The position numbers were made by a program, and so were the translations under genes. From Tetraselmis striata (lineage: Eukaryota > Chlorophyta > Chlorodendrophyceae > Chlorodendrales > Chlorodendraceae): DNA of 64,000 nt. Below are positions 43,101-50,420 of this stretch, one piece after another; the first letter of the stretch is position 1, and each line of letters begins with the position of its first letter. The DNA lies in the NCBI GenBank assembly GCA_006384855.1, contig VCJN01003222.1, positions 496,001 to 560,000 on the forward strand, in the 5' to 3' direction. The notes below the pieces were generated by a model that worked only from the letters and a program-made list of their open reading frames with translations, searched no databases and was not told where the DNA came from.

Positions 43101-46100
43101 CTCTTCCACATCAGCGGGTCGTCCAGCGTGTCCGCGCCGGGCAGGGTGGCGTACGCGTACACCCGGAAGTCGCTCGCGCTCTCCACCGTCACCGATCCGC
43201 CCAGGTTGCTGCTTCCCGGGATGGGGAAGAACTCAAAGTCCTCCACGTACGGCGGGTCCAGGGCCGAGGTCAACGTGCTGAGGATCGACAGCGCCTCGGA
43301 CAGGTCGTCGACGTCGCCGACGCTCATCTTGCCCGCGACGGCGACGTCCTGGAAGCACGCCCTGCCGTCGAAAACGAAGTCGCACTGCGGGGGGTTGGAC
43401 GTCGCGGCCGGGGCGGCGCTAAAGAGGAACCGCCCCTGGTCGGTGATGCGCAGCCGCTCCACTCCGGACGTTACGAAGCGCATCGTGTCGTCGTCCGCGC
43501 CGGGCGACTCCTCCACCGCGACGAACGTGTCGCGGTCGCCGTCGACGGCGCCTCCCAGCGAGCTCCAGCCGCCGTCCCCCGCGTCGGTGTAGCCCTCGAA
43601 CGCGCGCAGCTCCGTGTTGTAGCGGATGGAGCCGGCAATGTCGTCCGGACGGGACACCGAGTCCCCCACCGGGAGCACCAGCGACTCGGCGACGCGCACG
43701 CCGGCGAAGGACGCCTCGCCAAAGGCTGCGGCGCCGGACACGTCCAGCGACCCCTGGAAGACCGTGCCCCCCGCGACCAGCAGACCGTCCCCGAACGTGA
43801 CAGCTCCCGTCACATCCAGCGTGTTGGAGAGGGTGGTGGGCCCGGCCACGGCCAGCGCGTTGCTCAGGCTGACCGGGCCTGACACCTCCAGAGACCCCCG
43901 GAGGTCTGTATTCCCCGCGACGAGCAGGTCGTCTCCCAGTGTTGTGGGTCCGATAACCGCGAGCGAGTTGCTCAGGGTGACCGGGCCTGACACCTCCAGA
44001 GCCCCCCGGAGGTCTGTATCCCCCGCGACTAGCAGGTCGTCTCGCAGCGTCGCGGCTCCCATCACGGCCAGCGCGTTGCTCATGGTGGCTGGTCCGTACA
44101 CTTCGAGAGCCCCCCGGAGGTCTGTATCCCCCGCGACGAGCAGGTCGTCTCGCAGCGTCGCGGCTCCCATCACGGCCAGCGCGTTGCTCATGGTGGCGGG
44201 GCCGGACACATCAAGATTACCCCGGAGGTCTGTATCCCCCGCGACGAGCAGGTCGTCTCCCAGTGTTGTGGGTCCGATTACCGCGAGCGAGTTGCTCATG
44301 GTGGCTGGTCCGGACACGTCGAGAGCCCCCCGGAGGTCGGTGTCCCCCGCGACGAGCAGGCCGTCTCCCAGTGTTGTGGGTCCGATTACCGAGAGCGTGT
44401 TGGAGAGGGTGGCGGGGCCGGACGCATCAAGAGCCCCCCGGAGGTCTGTATCCCCCGCGACGAGCAGGTCGTCTCCCAGTGTTGTGGGTCCGATTACCGC
44501 CAGGGCGTTACTCAGGGTGGCGGGGCCGGACACATCAAGATTACCCCGGAGGTCGGTATCCCCCGCGACGAGCAGGCCGTCTCCCAGTGTTGCGGGTCCC
44601 ATAACCGCGAGCGTGTTGGAGAGGGTGGCGGGGCCGGACACATCAAGATTCCCCCGGAGGTCGGTGTTCCCCGAGACGAGCAGGCCGTCTCCCAGTGTTG
44701 CGGGTCCCATAACCGCGAGCGTGTTGGAGAGGGTGGCGGGGCCGGACACATCAAGAGCCCCCCGGAGGTATGCGTCCCCCGCGACGTGCAAGTCGTCTCC
44801 GAGCGTCGCGACTCCTGTCACGGTCAACGTGTTGGAGAGGGTGGCGGGGCCTGACACATCAAGAGCCCCCCGGAGGTTGGTGTTCCCCGCGACGAGCAGG
44901 TCGTCTCCCAGTGTTGTGGGTCCGATAACCGCGAGCGTGTTGGAGAGGGTGGCGGGGCCGGACACATCAAGAGACCCCCGGAGGTCGGTGTCCCCCGCGA
45001 CGAGCAAGTCTCCCAGTGTTGTGGGTCCGATAACTCCGAGCGCATTGCTCATGGTGACCGGCCCGGACACTTCCAGATCCCCCCGGAGGTCGGTGTCCCC
45101 CGCGACGAGCAAGTCGTCCCCAAGCGCCGTGGGCCCGATAACCGCGAGCGAGTTGCTCAGGGTGACCGGGCCTGACACTTCCAGAGCCCCCCGGAGGTCG
45201 GTGTCCCCCGCGACGAGCAGGTCGTCCCCAAGCGTCGTGGGCCCGATAACCGCGAGCGAGTTGCTCAGGGTGACCGGGCCTGACACTTCCAGATCCCCCC
45301 GGAGGTCGGTATCCCCCGCGACGAGCAGGTCGTCTCCCAGCGTTGCGGCTCCTGTCACGGTCAGCGTGTTGGAGAGGGTGGTGGGTCCGGACACATCAAG
45401 AGCCCCCCGGAGGTCGGTGTCCCCCGCGACGAGCAGGTCGTCTCCAAGCGTCGTGGGTCCGATTACCGCGAGCGCGTTGCTCATGGCGACCGGCCCGGAC
45501 ACGTCGAGAGCCCCCCGGAGGTCGGTGTCCCCCGCGACGAGCAGGTCGTTGCCCAGCGTCGCGGCTCCTGTCACGGTCAGCGCGTTGCTCATGGTGACCG
45601 GCCCGGCCACGTCGAGAGCCCCTCGGAGCCCGGTGTCCCCCGCGACGAGCAGGTCGTTGCCCAGCGTCGCGGCTCCTGTCACGGTCAGCGCATTGCTCAT
45701 GGCGACCGGCCCGGACACGTCGAGAGCCCCCCGGAGGTCGGTGTCCCCCGCGACGACGAGATCATTTCGCAGCGTGGCAACTCCCGTCACGTCGAGGGTG
45801 TCGGAGAGGGTGGTGGGCCCGGTCACCGCGAGCGCGTTGCTCATGGCGACCGGCCCGGACACGTCGAGAGCCCCCCGGAGGTCGGTGTCCCCCGCGACGA
45901 TGAGATCATTTCGCAGCGTCGCGGCTCCCGTCACGTCGAGGGTGTCGGAGAGGGTGGTGGGCCCGGTCACCGCGAGCGCGTTGCTCATGGCGACCGGCCC
46001 GGACACGTCGACAGCCCCCCGGAGGTCGGTGTCCCCCGCGACGATGAGATCATTTCGCAGCGTGGCGACTCCCGTCACGTCGAGGGTGTTGGAGAGGGTG

Positions 46101-47101
46101 GTGGGCCCGGACACGTGCAGCGCGTTTGAGACGGTAACCGAGTCGCCAAAGGCGGTGGCCCCCGCGACGGCCAGCTCGCCGCCCACGCTCACGTTGCTGC
46201 CGACGGACAAGAGGCCTCCGACGATCGTGTCGGCGAAGTGCGCGGTGTTGCAGAAGGTGGCCCCCCCGAGGAAGGCCGCGTTTCCAGTGATCTCGACGTC
46301 GCTGAAGCGCATCGTGGGAAAAATGAACTCCTCGTTGCTGAGCAGGAGGTCCGGCTCCTTGCCGACGCGGAAGTCGTCGGTGTTCATGCGACCGAGGTAG
46401 TCCACGTACGCGGTGTCGCGCTGCATGAGGCGGCTGTCGGGGTACAGCAGGTGGTAAAGGCGGAGGTTGAACTCCGGGTCGAAGGTCGTCTTGGCGGTGC
46501 GTCCGGTGGCGCGTCGGACGTAGTTGATGATGGCGATCCTGCGGACGTCCGCGACGAGCACGCTGTAGAGTCGATACCGCGTCGCGCCGGCGGGGAGGGG
46601 CAGGGCGCCCGTCTCCGGGGCGAGGGAGATTGTGCGCGCGTTGTAGTCGACGGCGGTCACGACGGCCCTGAAGAAGTCGGTGTCGTCTACCAGCAGCCGG
46701 ACGCGGTCGTCCAGCATGACGTTGGCGGTGGTCATGAAGGTGGTGTATCGGAAGCGGAGCGTGCCGGGAGCGGCGGCGGATTCGCGGGTGAGGTCCTGCA
46801 CGAGGTTGTCGGCGTACGACTGGTTGTGGTCCCTCTTCCAGACCTGATGCTGCGTGAGTCCCTCTTCCAGGGACTGGGCCCGGACGAACGAGTCCAGCAG
46901 GCTGACATCCAGCGCGAGGCCGCCGTCGGCGATGTATACCGCGGGCTCGAACGCGACGGGCACGACCGAGAGGTCGGCGTCGGCGGCGGCGCGCTCCGCG
47001 GCGCTCAACGCGTCGAGGTAGAACTTGGCGCCCTCGACGGTGGAGATGTTCCTAAGGAGGCAGAGCTCCGGGTTGAGGTACAGGAACGCCGCGTAGTCCA
47101 T
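40145..47101 (-). CDS. Very large fibre protein: beta-solenoid repeats plus Ig-like modules
   Basis: About 2,318 residues from the ATG at 47101 (MDYAAFLYLNPELCLLRNIS). Residues 1-300 form a distinct head with YLNPEL and LRLYHLLYPDSRLMQRD motifs that may dock to the particle. Residues about 304-1120 are about 70 tandem 12-residue units such as LDVSGPATLSNT, LAVIGPTTLGDD, LLVAGDTDLRGA in register, predicting a long beta-solenoid or trimeric fibre shaft. Next comes TMRFVTSGVERLRITDQGRFLF, a phrase typical of phage and viral tail fibres. The remaining 1,100 residues are Ig-like or cadherin-like modules. It probably makes a surface fibre for host attachment. The opposite strand is also open over the repeats, an artefact of their composition. 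Confidence 0.8.
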   Translation of the reverse strand: MDYAAFLYLNPELCLLRNISTVEGAKFYLDALSAAERAAADADLSVVPVAFEPAVYIADGGLALDVSLLDSFVRAQSLEEGLTQHQVWKRDHNQSYADNLVQDLTRESAAAPGTLRFRYTTFMTTANVMLDDRVRLLVDDTDFFRAVVTAVDYNARTISLAPETGALPLPAGATRYRLYSVLVADVRRIAIINYVRRATGRTAKTTFDPEFNLRLYHLLYPDSRLMQRDTAYVDYLGRMNTDDFRVGKEPDLLLSNEEFIFPTMRFSDVEITGNAAFLGGATFCNTAHFADTIVGGLLSVGSNVSVGGELAVAGATAFGDSVTVSNALHVSGPTTLSNTLDVTGVATLRNDLIVAGDTDLRGAVDVSGPVAMSNALAVTGPTTLSDTLDVTGAATLRNDLIVAGDTDLRGALDVSGPVAMSNALAVTGPTTLSDTLDVTGVATLRNDLVVAGDTDLRGALDVSGPVAMSNALTVTGAATLGNDLLVAGDTGLRGALDVAGPVTMSNALTVTGAATLGNDLLVAGDTDLRGALDVSGPVAMSNALAVIGPTTLGDDLLVAGDTDLRGALDVSGPTTLSNTLTVTGAATLGDDLLVAGDTDLRGDLEVSGPVTLSNSLAVIGPTTLGDDLLVAGDTDLRGALEVSGPVTLSNSLAVIGPTALGDDLLVAGDTDLRGDLEVSGPVTMSNALGVIGPTTLGDLLVAGDTDLRGSLDVSGPATLSNTLAVIGPTTLGDDLLVAGNTNLRGALDVSGPATLSNTLTVTGVATLGDDLHVAGDAYLRGALDVSGPATLSNTLAVMGPATLGDGLLVSGNTDLRGNLDVSGPATLSNTLAVMGPATLGDGLLVAGDTDLRGNLDVSGPATLSNALAVIGPTTLGDDLLVAGDTDLRGALDASGPATLSNTLSVIGPTTLGDGLLVAGDTDLRGALDVSGPATMSNSLAVIGPTTLGDDLLVAGDTDLRGNLDVSGPATMSNALAVMGAATLRDDLLVAGDTDLRGALEVYGPATMSNALAVMGAATLRDDLLVAGDTDLRGALEVSGPVTLSNSLAVIGPTTLGDDLLVAGNTDLRGSLEVSGPVSLSNALAVAGPTTLSNTLDVTGAVTFGDGLLVAGGTVFQGSLDVSGAAAFGEASFAGVRVAESLVLPVGDSVSRPDDIAGSIRYNTELRAFEGYTDAGDGGWSSLGGAVDGDRDTFVAVEESPGADDDTMRFVTSGVERLRITDQGRFLFSAAPAATSNPPQCDFVFDGRACFQDVAVAGKMSVGDVDDLSEALSILSTLTSALDPPYVEDFEFFPIPGSSNLGGSVTVESASDFRVYAYATLPGADTLDDPLMWKRFYTRQLARNNGGAFSVSYVANPVGMSGFVEFAGVEVGMYFESTSTAAPVAPRVMENYHVYRMHLLVEDLVGRKTIAKQFSVPMVGTLRTNDVVAPTIGASEALAVGAAVGGGRIDVKVLGLEDDGIGAEEYDGGAGTFGAPVSAYPPRVAAHAVALDRFQSFDDVDEAFAMLEAGCNVESSLCNADPGDLSLTTYYTRLGYGQFSAERPMGNYRYYSPYVLVQDFHDPPNRAIRRMPDTVTLDQVPPEMAGAAGAPFADFATSNVHEMVFSVDGVVDDTKCLLYAWLMAGDHAFASADAARAFVDARGAALIPPREMQPYEDREFMPPMYHDGEIRLRDAFAESGARVAALGELTEYTAQTLVVDAAGNATYERRSAVHTRDTLGPAVSAGAVRSSQTVRTVAPGPAATASAIRVSGFEMFDELHAFTVYLFSFDASPPDADAIKRRLRDGVYTAAHFASARVTKGVSTPVDLSFAGVVSTGDAPAVSALQHETVSHPVVFALDDANRADLELSNGNAVLLPSEHVSEAPAEPGGAASITVDQEPPQLAGFAVLPRNAFDPSIPGSVGHPFVRVSFELSDRHPLEAWLYYTTSAVDAAEMAAGSAADRLVDPGAHGGLPSSGAITGRVEVSQYSDGAEFDLDEPVEENRRYHFFLGTKDHHNNRAVYASAPPSVYIMPLDPVVVSYTFDVRTSLGAVSPLASGYTGSPDASLANTLDVSVSAEDRGRGGLDRVFFYYTTDGAEQPDAATLLDLATALDGASVAGAPTGGRVWVVAPRADSFSGSHVTARLPESSPVYLHSAAIDGFGNFSAVVRDDLGSALTPHAGLSYDVTVPAATALSATLHAFDAASRDTKMDIVFEASDAGGAGLARLYIYYSVTGGARTPAQVRSLAQATAPGGTQGGYVVVTADSGAGPASVTSPDLVEWSKFWVYAVAEDGDGNLSRDGAGHADRAQMVGNYAYAGVAGADVADSRTWDYQPPAMSL
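43740..46190 (-). repeat. Coding tandem repeat, 36-bp sub-units in 108-bp periods
   Basis: Inside the fibre gene, DNA units of 36 bp (12 codons) are organised mostly in triplets of 108 bp, about 20 periods counted by the DTDLRG phrase; a few of the first periods are 144 bp. Neighbouring copies differ at only a few bases, so the number of copies probably changes by recombination. Confidence 0.85.
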
Positions 47102-47402
47102 ACTGCCGATCCCGCACAAATTTTTGCCCCCCGAACGCCACTGGGACTCGCCCGCGGGGCCGCGCCGCCGAGGGACTGTCCGGCGATCCGCGCGAGAATA
47201 AAGCCTGCGAGCGGACGGACCGCGTCCGGGGCGTCGATGCCCGGCCGGGCGGCCGGCACGCACGCCTTGTGGAGCCGCCCTCGCCGCGCTATATCTACCC
47301 CTCCCTCCCCTGGTTCGGGCGCCAGTGCCACCGATCCCCGACGCGCCGACCACCCTCGCCGCCCGCCGCCCGGCCATCACCGTACCCCCACCACTCCCCA
47401 CC
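47102..47402. promoter_or_regulatory. Divergent promoter region
   Basis: About 300 bases between the starts of the fibre gene and the zinc-binding protein gene. TATATC at 47290-47295 lies 108 bases before the ATG at 47403 and is a candidate TATA element for it; CAAATTTTTG near 47117 is the only AT-rich patch close to the fibre start. No gene is seen in the gap. Confidence 0.35.
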
Positions 47403-48113
47403 ATGCCCCTGTGCAAGGAGTGCCACGCGTCCGTCAAGCAGGACTGCCACCAGGCCGTCTACATCCCGATGTGCATGCCGTGCATAGGCGCGATCCAAGA
47501 CGGGGTGCGCGCCGGGAACATTGTCTCCAACGAAGCCGCGCCGGACACTGGCTCGCGGCACGCGTGCACCGTCTGCCGCCGCGTGTTCTGCTTCATGCGG
47601 GTCGGCGCTCGGCAGGTCATGTGCTGGGAGTGCTACGGGTGGTGGAAGCTGTGCTCGCAGAGAGACGACTACGTCGCCGCGTCAAAGCGGCTGTTCGACC
47701 GGCTCGACACCATGGGCATGGGGCACTTCCTGACGGCCCCCGCGCGCAGGCTGCTGACCCGGACGGAACCTGCTGAGGGCGCAGAAGCCGGGGACATCGT
47801 CTGCAACGAAGCCGCGCCGGACACTGGCTCGCGGCACGCGTGCACCGTCTGCCGCCGCGTGTGCTGCTTCATGCGGGTCGGCGACCGGCGGGTCATGTGC
47901 TGGGAGTGCTACGGGTGGTGGAAGCTGTGCGCGCAGAGAGACGACTACGTCGCCGCGTCAAAGCGGCTGTTCGACCGGCTGGACACCATGGGCATGGGGC
48001 ACTTCCTGACGGACCTCGCGCGCAGGCTGCTGACCCGGAAGGAACATGCTGAGGGCGCAGAAGCCGCAGTACGCCCTGATGAAGGCCCACACCGCGCGCA
48101 TGTGGTCGTCTAG
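47403..48113 (+). CDS. Zinc-binding protein with recent internal duplication
   Basis: A 236-residue protein from the ATG at 47403. The start CKECHASVKQDC and YIPMCMPCIG gives one Cys-pair finger. Then two nearly identical 92-residue copies follow, each with HACTVCRRVFCFMRVG and VMCWECYGWWKLC, i.e. two more C-x2-C pairs, then a helix (DDYVAASKRLFDRLDTMGMG). The DNA copies are offset by 276 bp and differ at few positions, so the duplication is recent. The Cys pairs suggest zinc ribbons or a treble clef. Family and function are not recognised. Confidence 0.6.
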   Translation: MPLCKECHASVKQDCHQAVYIPMCMPCIGAIQDGVRAGNIVSNEAAPDTGSRHACTVCRRVFCFMRVGARQVMCWECYGWWKLCSQRDDYVAASKRLFDRLDTMGMGHFLTAPARRLLTRTEPAEGAEAGDIVCNEAAPDTGSRHACTVCRRVCCFMRVGDRRVMCWECYGWWKLCAQRDDYVAASKRLFDRLDTMGMGHFLTDLARRLLTRKEHAEGAEAAVRPDEGPHRAHVVV

Positions 48114-48395
48114 ACAAAGGTGTAAGAAAACAAAACAGTTTTGCTGTGCGCGAGAACTGCGTTACCAAGCCGGCCTCCCGCCGGCATTCGTAGCCCATCT
48201 CCACCCCCCTCTGCAAACGATCAAGCGGCCCGTCGAGCTCGCGCTGTGTCGCATGCCGCGGCGGGTGTCGATGCCCTCCAACGCTACCGCTCTCGAGTCC
48301 GTTGCCGCGACGTCGCCACGGGCCCCGTCGAGCCCTCGCGAGTCGTCCGGACGCGGCGCGAGACTGTCACACAGACCGTAATAGTATACATGATA

Positions 48396-49031
48396 CTAGA
48401 ACCCGAACATCTTGCCCATGAAACCGAAGAAGCCGCAGATGGCCTTGACGATGGTGCACACAACCTGCGCGACCTTGCGCAGACCGTTCATGAACCTGTC
48501 GTGGAAGGACGCGCCCGGGCGGAGGGGCGCCCTCGGGCGCGACGCGTGATCCGCCGCCTGGGACCGGGAAGTGCCGCGCGTGAATTGCGGGTGCTCGTGG
48601 CCGAAGGCGTGCGTTGGGACGCGACCGCGCGGACACTTGCTTTCCGGCTTGGGACGGGGCGGACACTTGCTTTCCGGCTTGGGACGGGGCGGGCCCGAGA
48701 ACGGACCGATCGGGCCAGCCGCCGAGATGTAGTCACGGTGGGGGAGGGCCTGGATGGGGGCCGGACGGGCGGCGCGCTGGCACTGGAGAGTGCACGCGCG
48801 AGCGTACGATGGCGGTCTGGGCTTGCAATTGGTGATCCTCTCGGCGGAAACCAAGAGCTTGAGCTCGCTCTCGAGAATTGCCCGTGCCTGCGGCATGGTA
48901 AACGTGCGGAAGGCGCCGTGCTTGGTGATGACGTGCCCCATGCTCAGTTCACCGATCATGTTCCCGAGGTGGCACAGCGCGTTGGACGTCGCGGCGTTCG
49001 CGAGGGTCCAACGGGGAGCGCCGCGGGGCAT
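48396..49031 (-). CDS. Unrecognised basic protein with hydrophobic C-terminus
   Basis: A 211-residue protein from the ATG at 49031. The first 70 residues (NAATSNALCHLGNMIGELSM, QARAILESELKLLVSAERI) look like a folded helical domain. The middle is Pro/Arg-rich and contains a doubled RPKPESKCP unit, coded by a 30-bp direct repeat near 48630-48690. The last 25 residues (VAQVVCTIVKAICGFFGFMG) are hydrophobic and Cys-containing, suited to a membrane tail. The role is unknown. Confidence 0.5.
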   Translation of the reverse strand: MPRGAPRWTLANAATSNALCHLGNMIGELSMGHVITKHGAFRTFTMPQARAILESELKLLVSAERITNCKPRPPSYARACTLQCQRAARPAPIQALPHRDYISAAGPIGPFSGPPRPKPESKCPPRPKPESKCPRGRVPTHAFGHEHPQFTRGTSRSQAADHASRPRAPLRPGASFHDRFMNGLRKVAQVVCTIVKAICGFFGFMGKMFGF

Positions 49032-49210
49032 GGTGCTGCTGATGGAGGCAGATGCACGAGAGGCACGGCTATGCTGGCGGCCCGGCGGGTGACGGAGAGC
49101 ATGTGGCGTTATCTTGTTACAACTCGCGATTCAAAAAATCGCGAGCGAGCGGGCGAGAAAGGAAAACGAAGAAAGCTACCGCATGTTCCAGAGCACGGGA
49201 CAGGCCCGCT

Positions 49211-49390
49211 CTAGAAGTCGGCGAGACTCGCCTCCAGACGCCTGACAGTGCGGGTCTTGGAGACCCTCTTGGAGACCCGGCGGCCCTTCTTCGGAGCCGG
49301 CGGCGGGTTCCTCCCGGGAGACGGCCGCGGCATGGCGGGGGGGGTCTTCGGGGCGGGCTTGGCGGCCTTGGCGGGCGTGGACGGCGGCAT
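49211..49390 (-). CDS. Small Lys/Pro-rich basic protein
   Basis: A 59-residue protein from the ATG at 49390: MPPSTPAKAAKPAPKTPPAM, then PKKGRRVSKRVSKTRTVRRL. Strongly basic with a histone-tail style and a short helical end. A DNA- or RNA-binding peptide, perhaps packaged, is plausible. The size and biased composition make the call uncertain. Confidence 0.45.
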   Translation of the reverse strand: MPPSTPAKAAKPAPKTPPAMPRPSPGRNPPPAPKKGRRVSKRVSKTRTVRRLEASLADF

Positions 49391-49574
49391 GGTCACGGAG
49401 AGGTGGGGTTCGGGTGAGGGAGTTGTGGGTCCGTGTCACGGAGGGGCGCAGGGTTTTATGCGGTTGCTTGAGGCTGCGGGGGCGCGGGCTCTCGCGGATT
49501 CAATTTTTTTAAACCGGCATGCGCATCCGGGGTCCACATCGACGCCGAACACTCCCTCCGGACGCGCGAATCCA

Positions 49575-49580
49575 TATATA
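49575..49580 (+). promoter_or_regulatory. TATA-like element
   Basis: CCATATATATTC about 100 bases before the ATG at 49678, followed by three copies of GCGGCCACCGCAGACCCCGC (49612-49660) in the presumed 5' leader. Confidence 0.4.
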
Positions 49581-49677
49581 TTCACCGACACCGCCGCGGC
49601 CACCGCAGACCCCGCCGCGGCCACCGCAGACCCCGCCGCGGCCACCGCAGACCCCAACCTTAACCGACCGGTCCGTC

Positions 49678-50223
49678 ATGCCGAAGAAGTTCGTGTGGTC
49701 CCCGGCGCGCCACGCCGAAATGGTCAGGATCCGGACCAAGGACCCCAGGCTCACGAGCCAAGATGTCGCCAACATGCTCGCCGCGCGACCCGGGTGGTCG
49801 GGCGTCACCTCGAAAGGGGTCCGTGACCGCTGGAACAACCACGTTCTGTTCACCTACCGGCCCCCGGCAGACGAGGTCCCGATGTGGAAGAACCGCGTCG
49901 CCGATCTGGTCGGCCGGCACGGCAAGAACTGGGCCCGCATCGCCGAGGTGCTCAGGGAGTCCACGGGGCACAACATCGGCAACGAGACGGTCAAGCGACT
50001 GTGGATCTCGCACAACCGCAAGTACCCCTGCGACGCCCCGCTCATTCACTTCCCGGGGCCGCCGCCGTGGGAGATGTGCGGGGTCCGGCTCCTGTACCAC
50101 GCGGGACCGCCGCGCGCGGCGGCGAGACGCGACAAAGCGAAAGGCCTCAGGGACCCCCAAGGACATCAAAAGGACTCCTGGCCGCCCCCCGGACGGACGG
50201 TTCATTGCATCCCAGAGCTGTAA
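49678..50223 (+). CDS. Protein with two Myb/SANT-like helix-turn-helix units
   Basis: A 181-residue protein from the ATG at 49678. The first unit, KKFVWSPARHAEMVRIRTKD then SQDVANMLAARPGW and VRDRWNNHV, has the W-spaced three-helix layout of Myb/SANT domains. The second, VADLVGRHGKNWARIAEVLR followed by NETVKRLWISHNRKY, is a closer Myb match with GKNWARIAE. This two-unit form resembles R2R3-type regulators, so a viral or host-gene transcription regulator is likely. The last 35 residues come from a segment duplicated at 53258 and are not part of the Myb fold. Confidence 0.65.
   Translation: MPKKFVWSPARHAEMVRIRTKDPRLTSQDVANMLAARPGWSGVTSKGVRDRWNNHVLFTYRPPADEVPMWKNRVADLVGRHGKNWARIAEVLRESTGHNIGNETVKRLWISHNRKYPCDAPLIHFPGPPPWEMCGVRLLYHAGPPRAAARRDKAKGLRDPQGHQKDSWPPPGRTVHCIPEL
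50108..50212 (+). repeat. Dispersed direct repeat, copy 1
   Basis: About 105 bp starting CCGCGCGCGGCGGCGAGACG and ending near TTCATTGCAT, covering the 3' end of the Myb-like gene. It is about 80 percent identical by eye to 53258-53362, on the same strand, so the two copies flank the 899-residue adhesin gene. Confidence 0.7.
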
Positions 50224-50420
50224 CGAATGAGTCCTTCATTGACGAGAGTCATTTGCCCCTTCCCCTTGTCTCCGCGATCCCCGGTCGATGACGTTCTCGA
50301 CATCGACCGGGATTTTCCCTCCTCGCCGGCTGCACACGTATGCGCGTCAGCCCGTGATTTTTTTTTCTCGGTTGCATATGGGGATCCCACAATTTTTGAT
50401 AACTACCAGTAAGTAGTTCC

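Noticed and set aside
40112-43882. A 1,256-codon plus-strand frame opposite the fibre gene
   Set aside because: Arg/Val/His-rich, no domain, and the minus-strand frame encodes coherent Ig-like modules.
43626-46400. A 924-codon plus-strand frame with Ser/Pro/Thr repeats opposite the fibre repeats
   Set aside because: It exists because the 36-bp repeat has no stop in this antisense frame. The sense strand gives a regular hydrophobic pattern, the antisense one does not.
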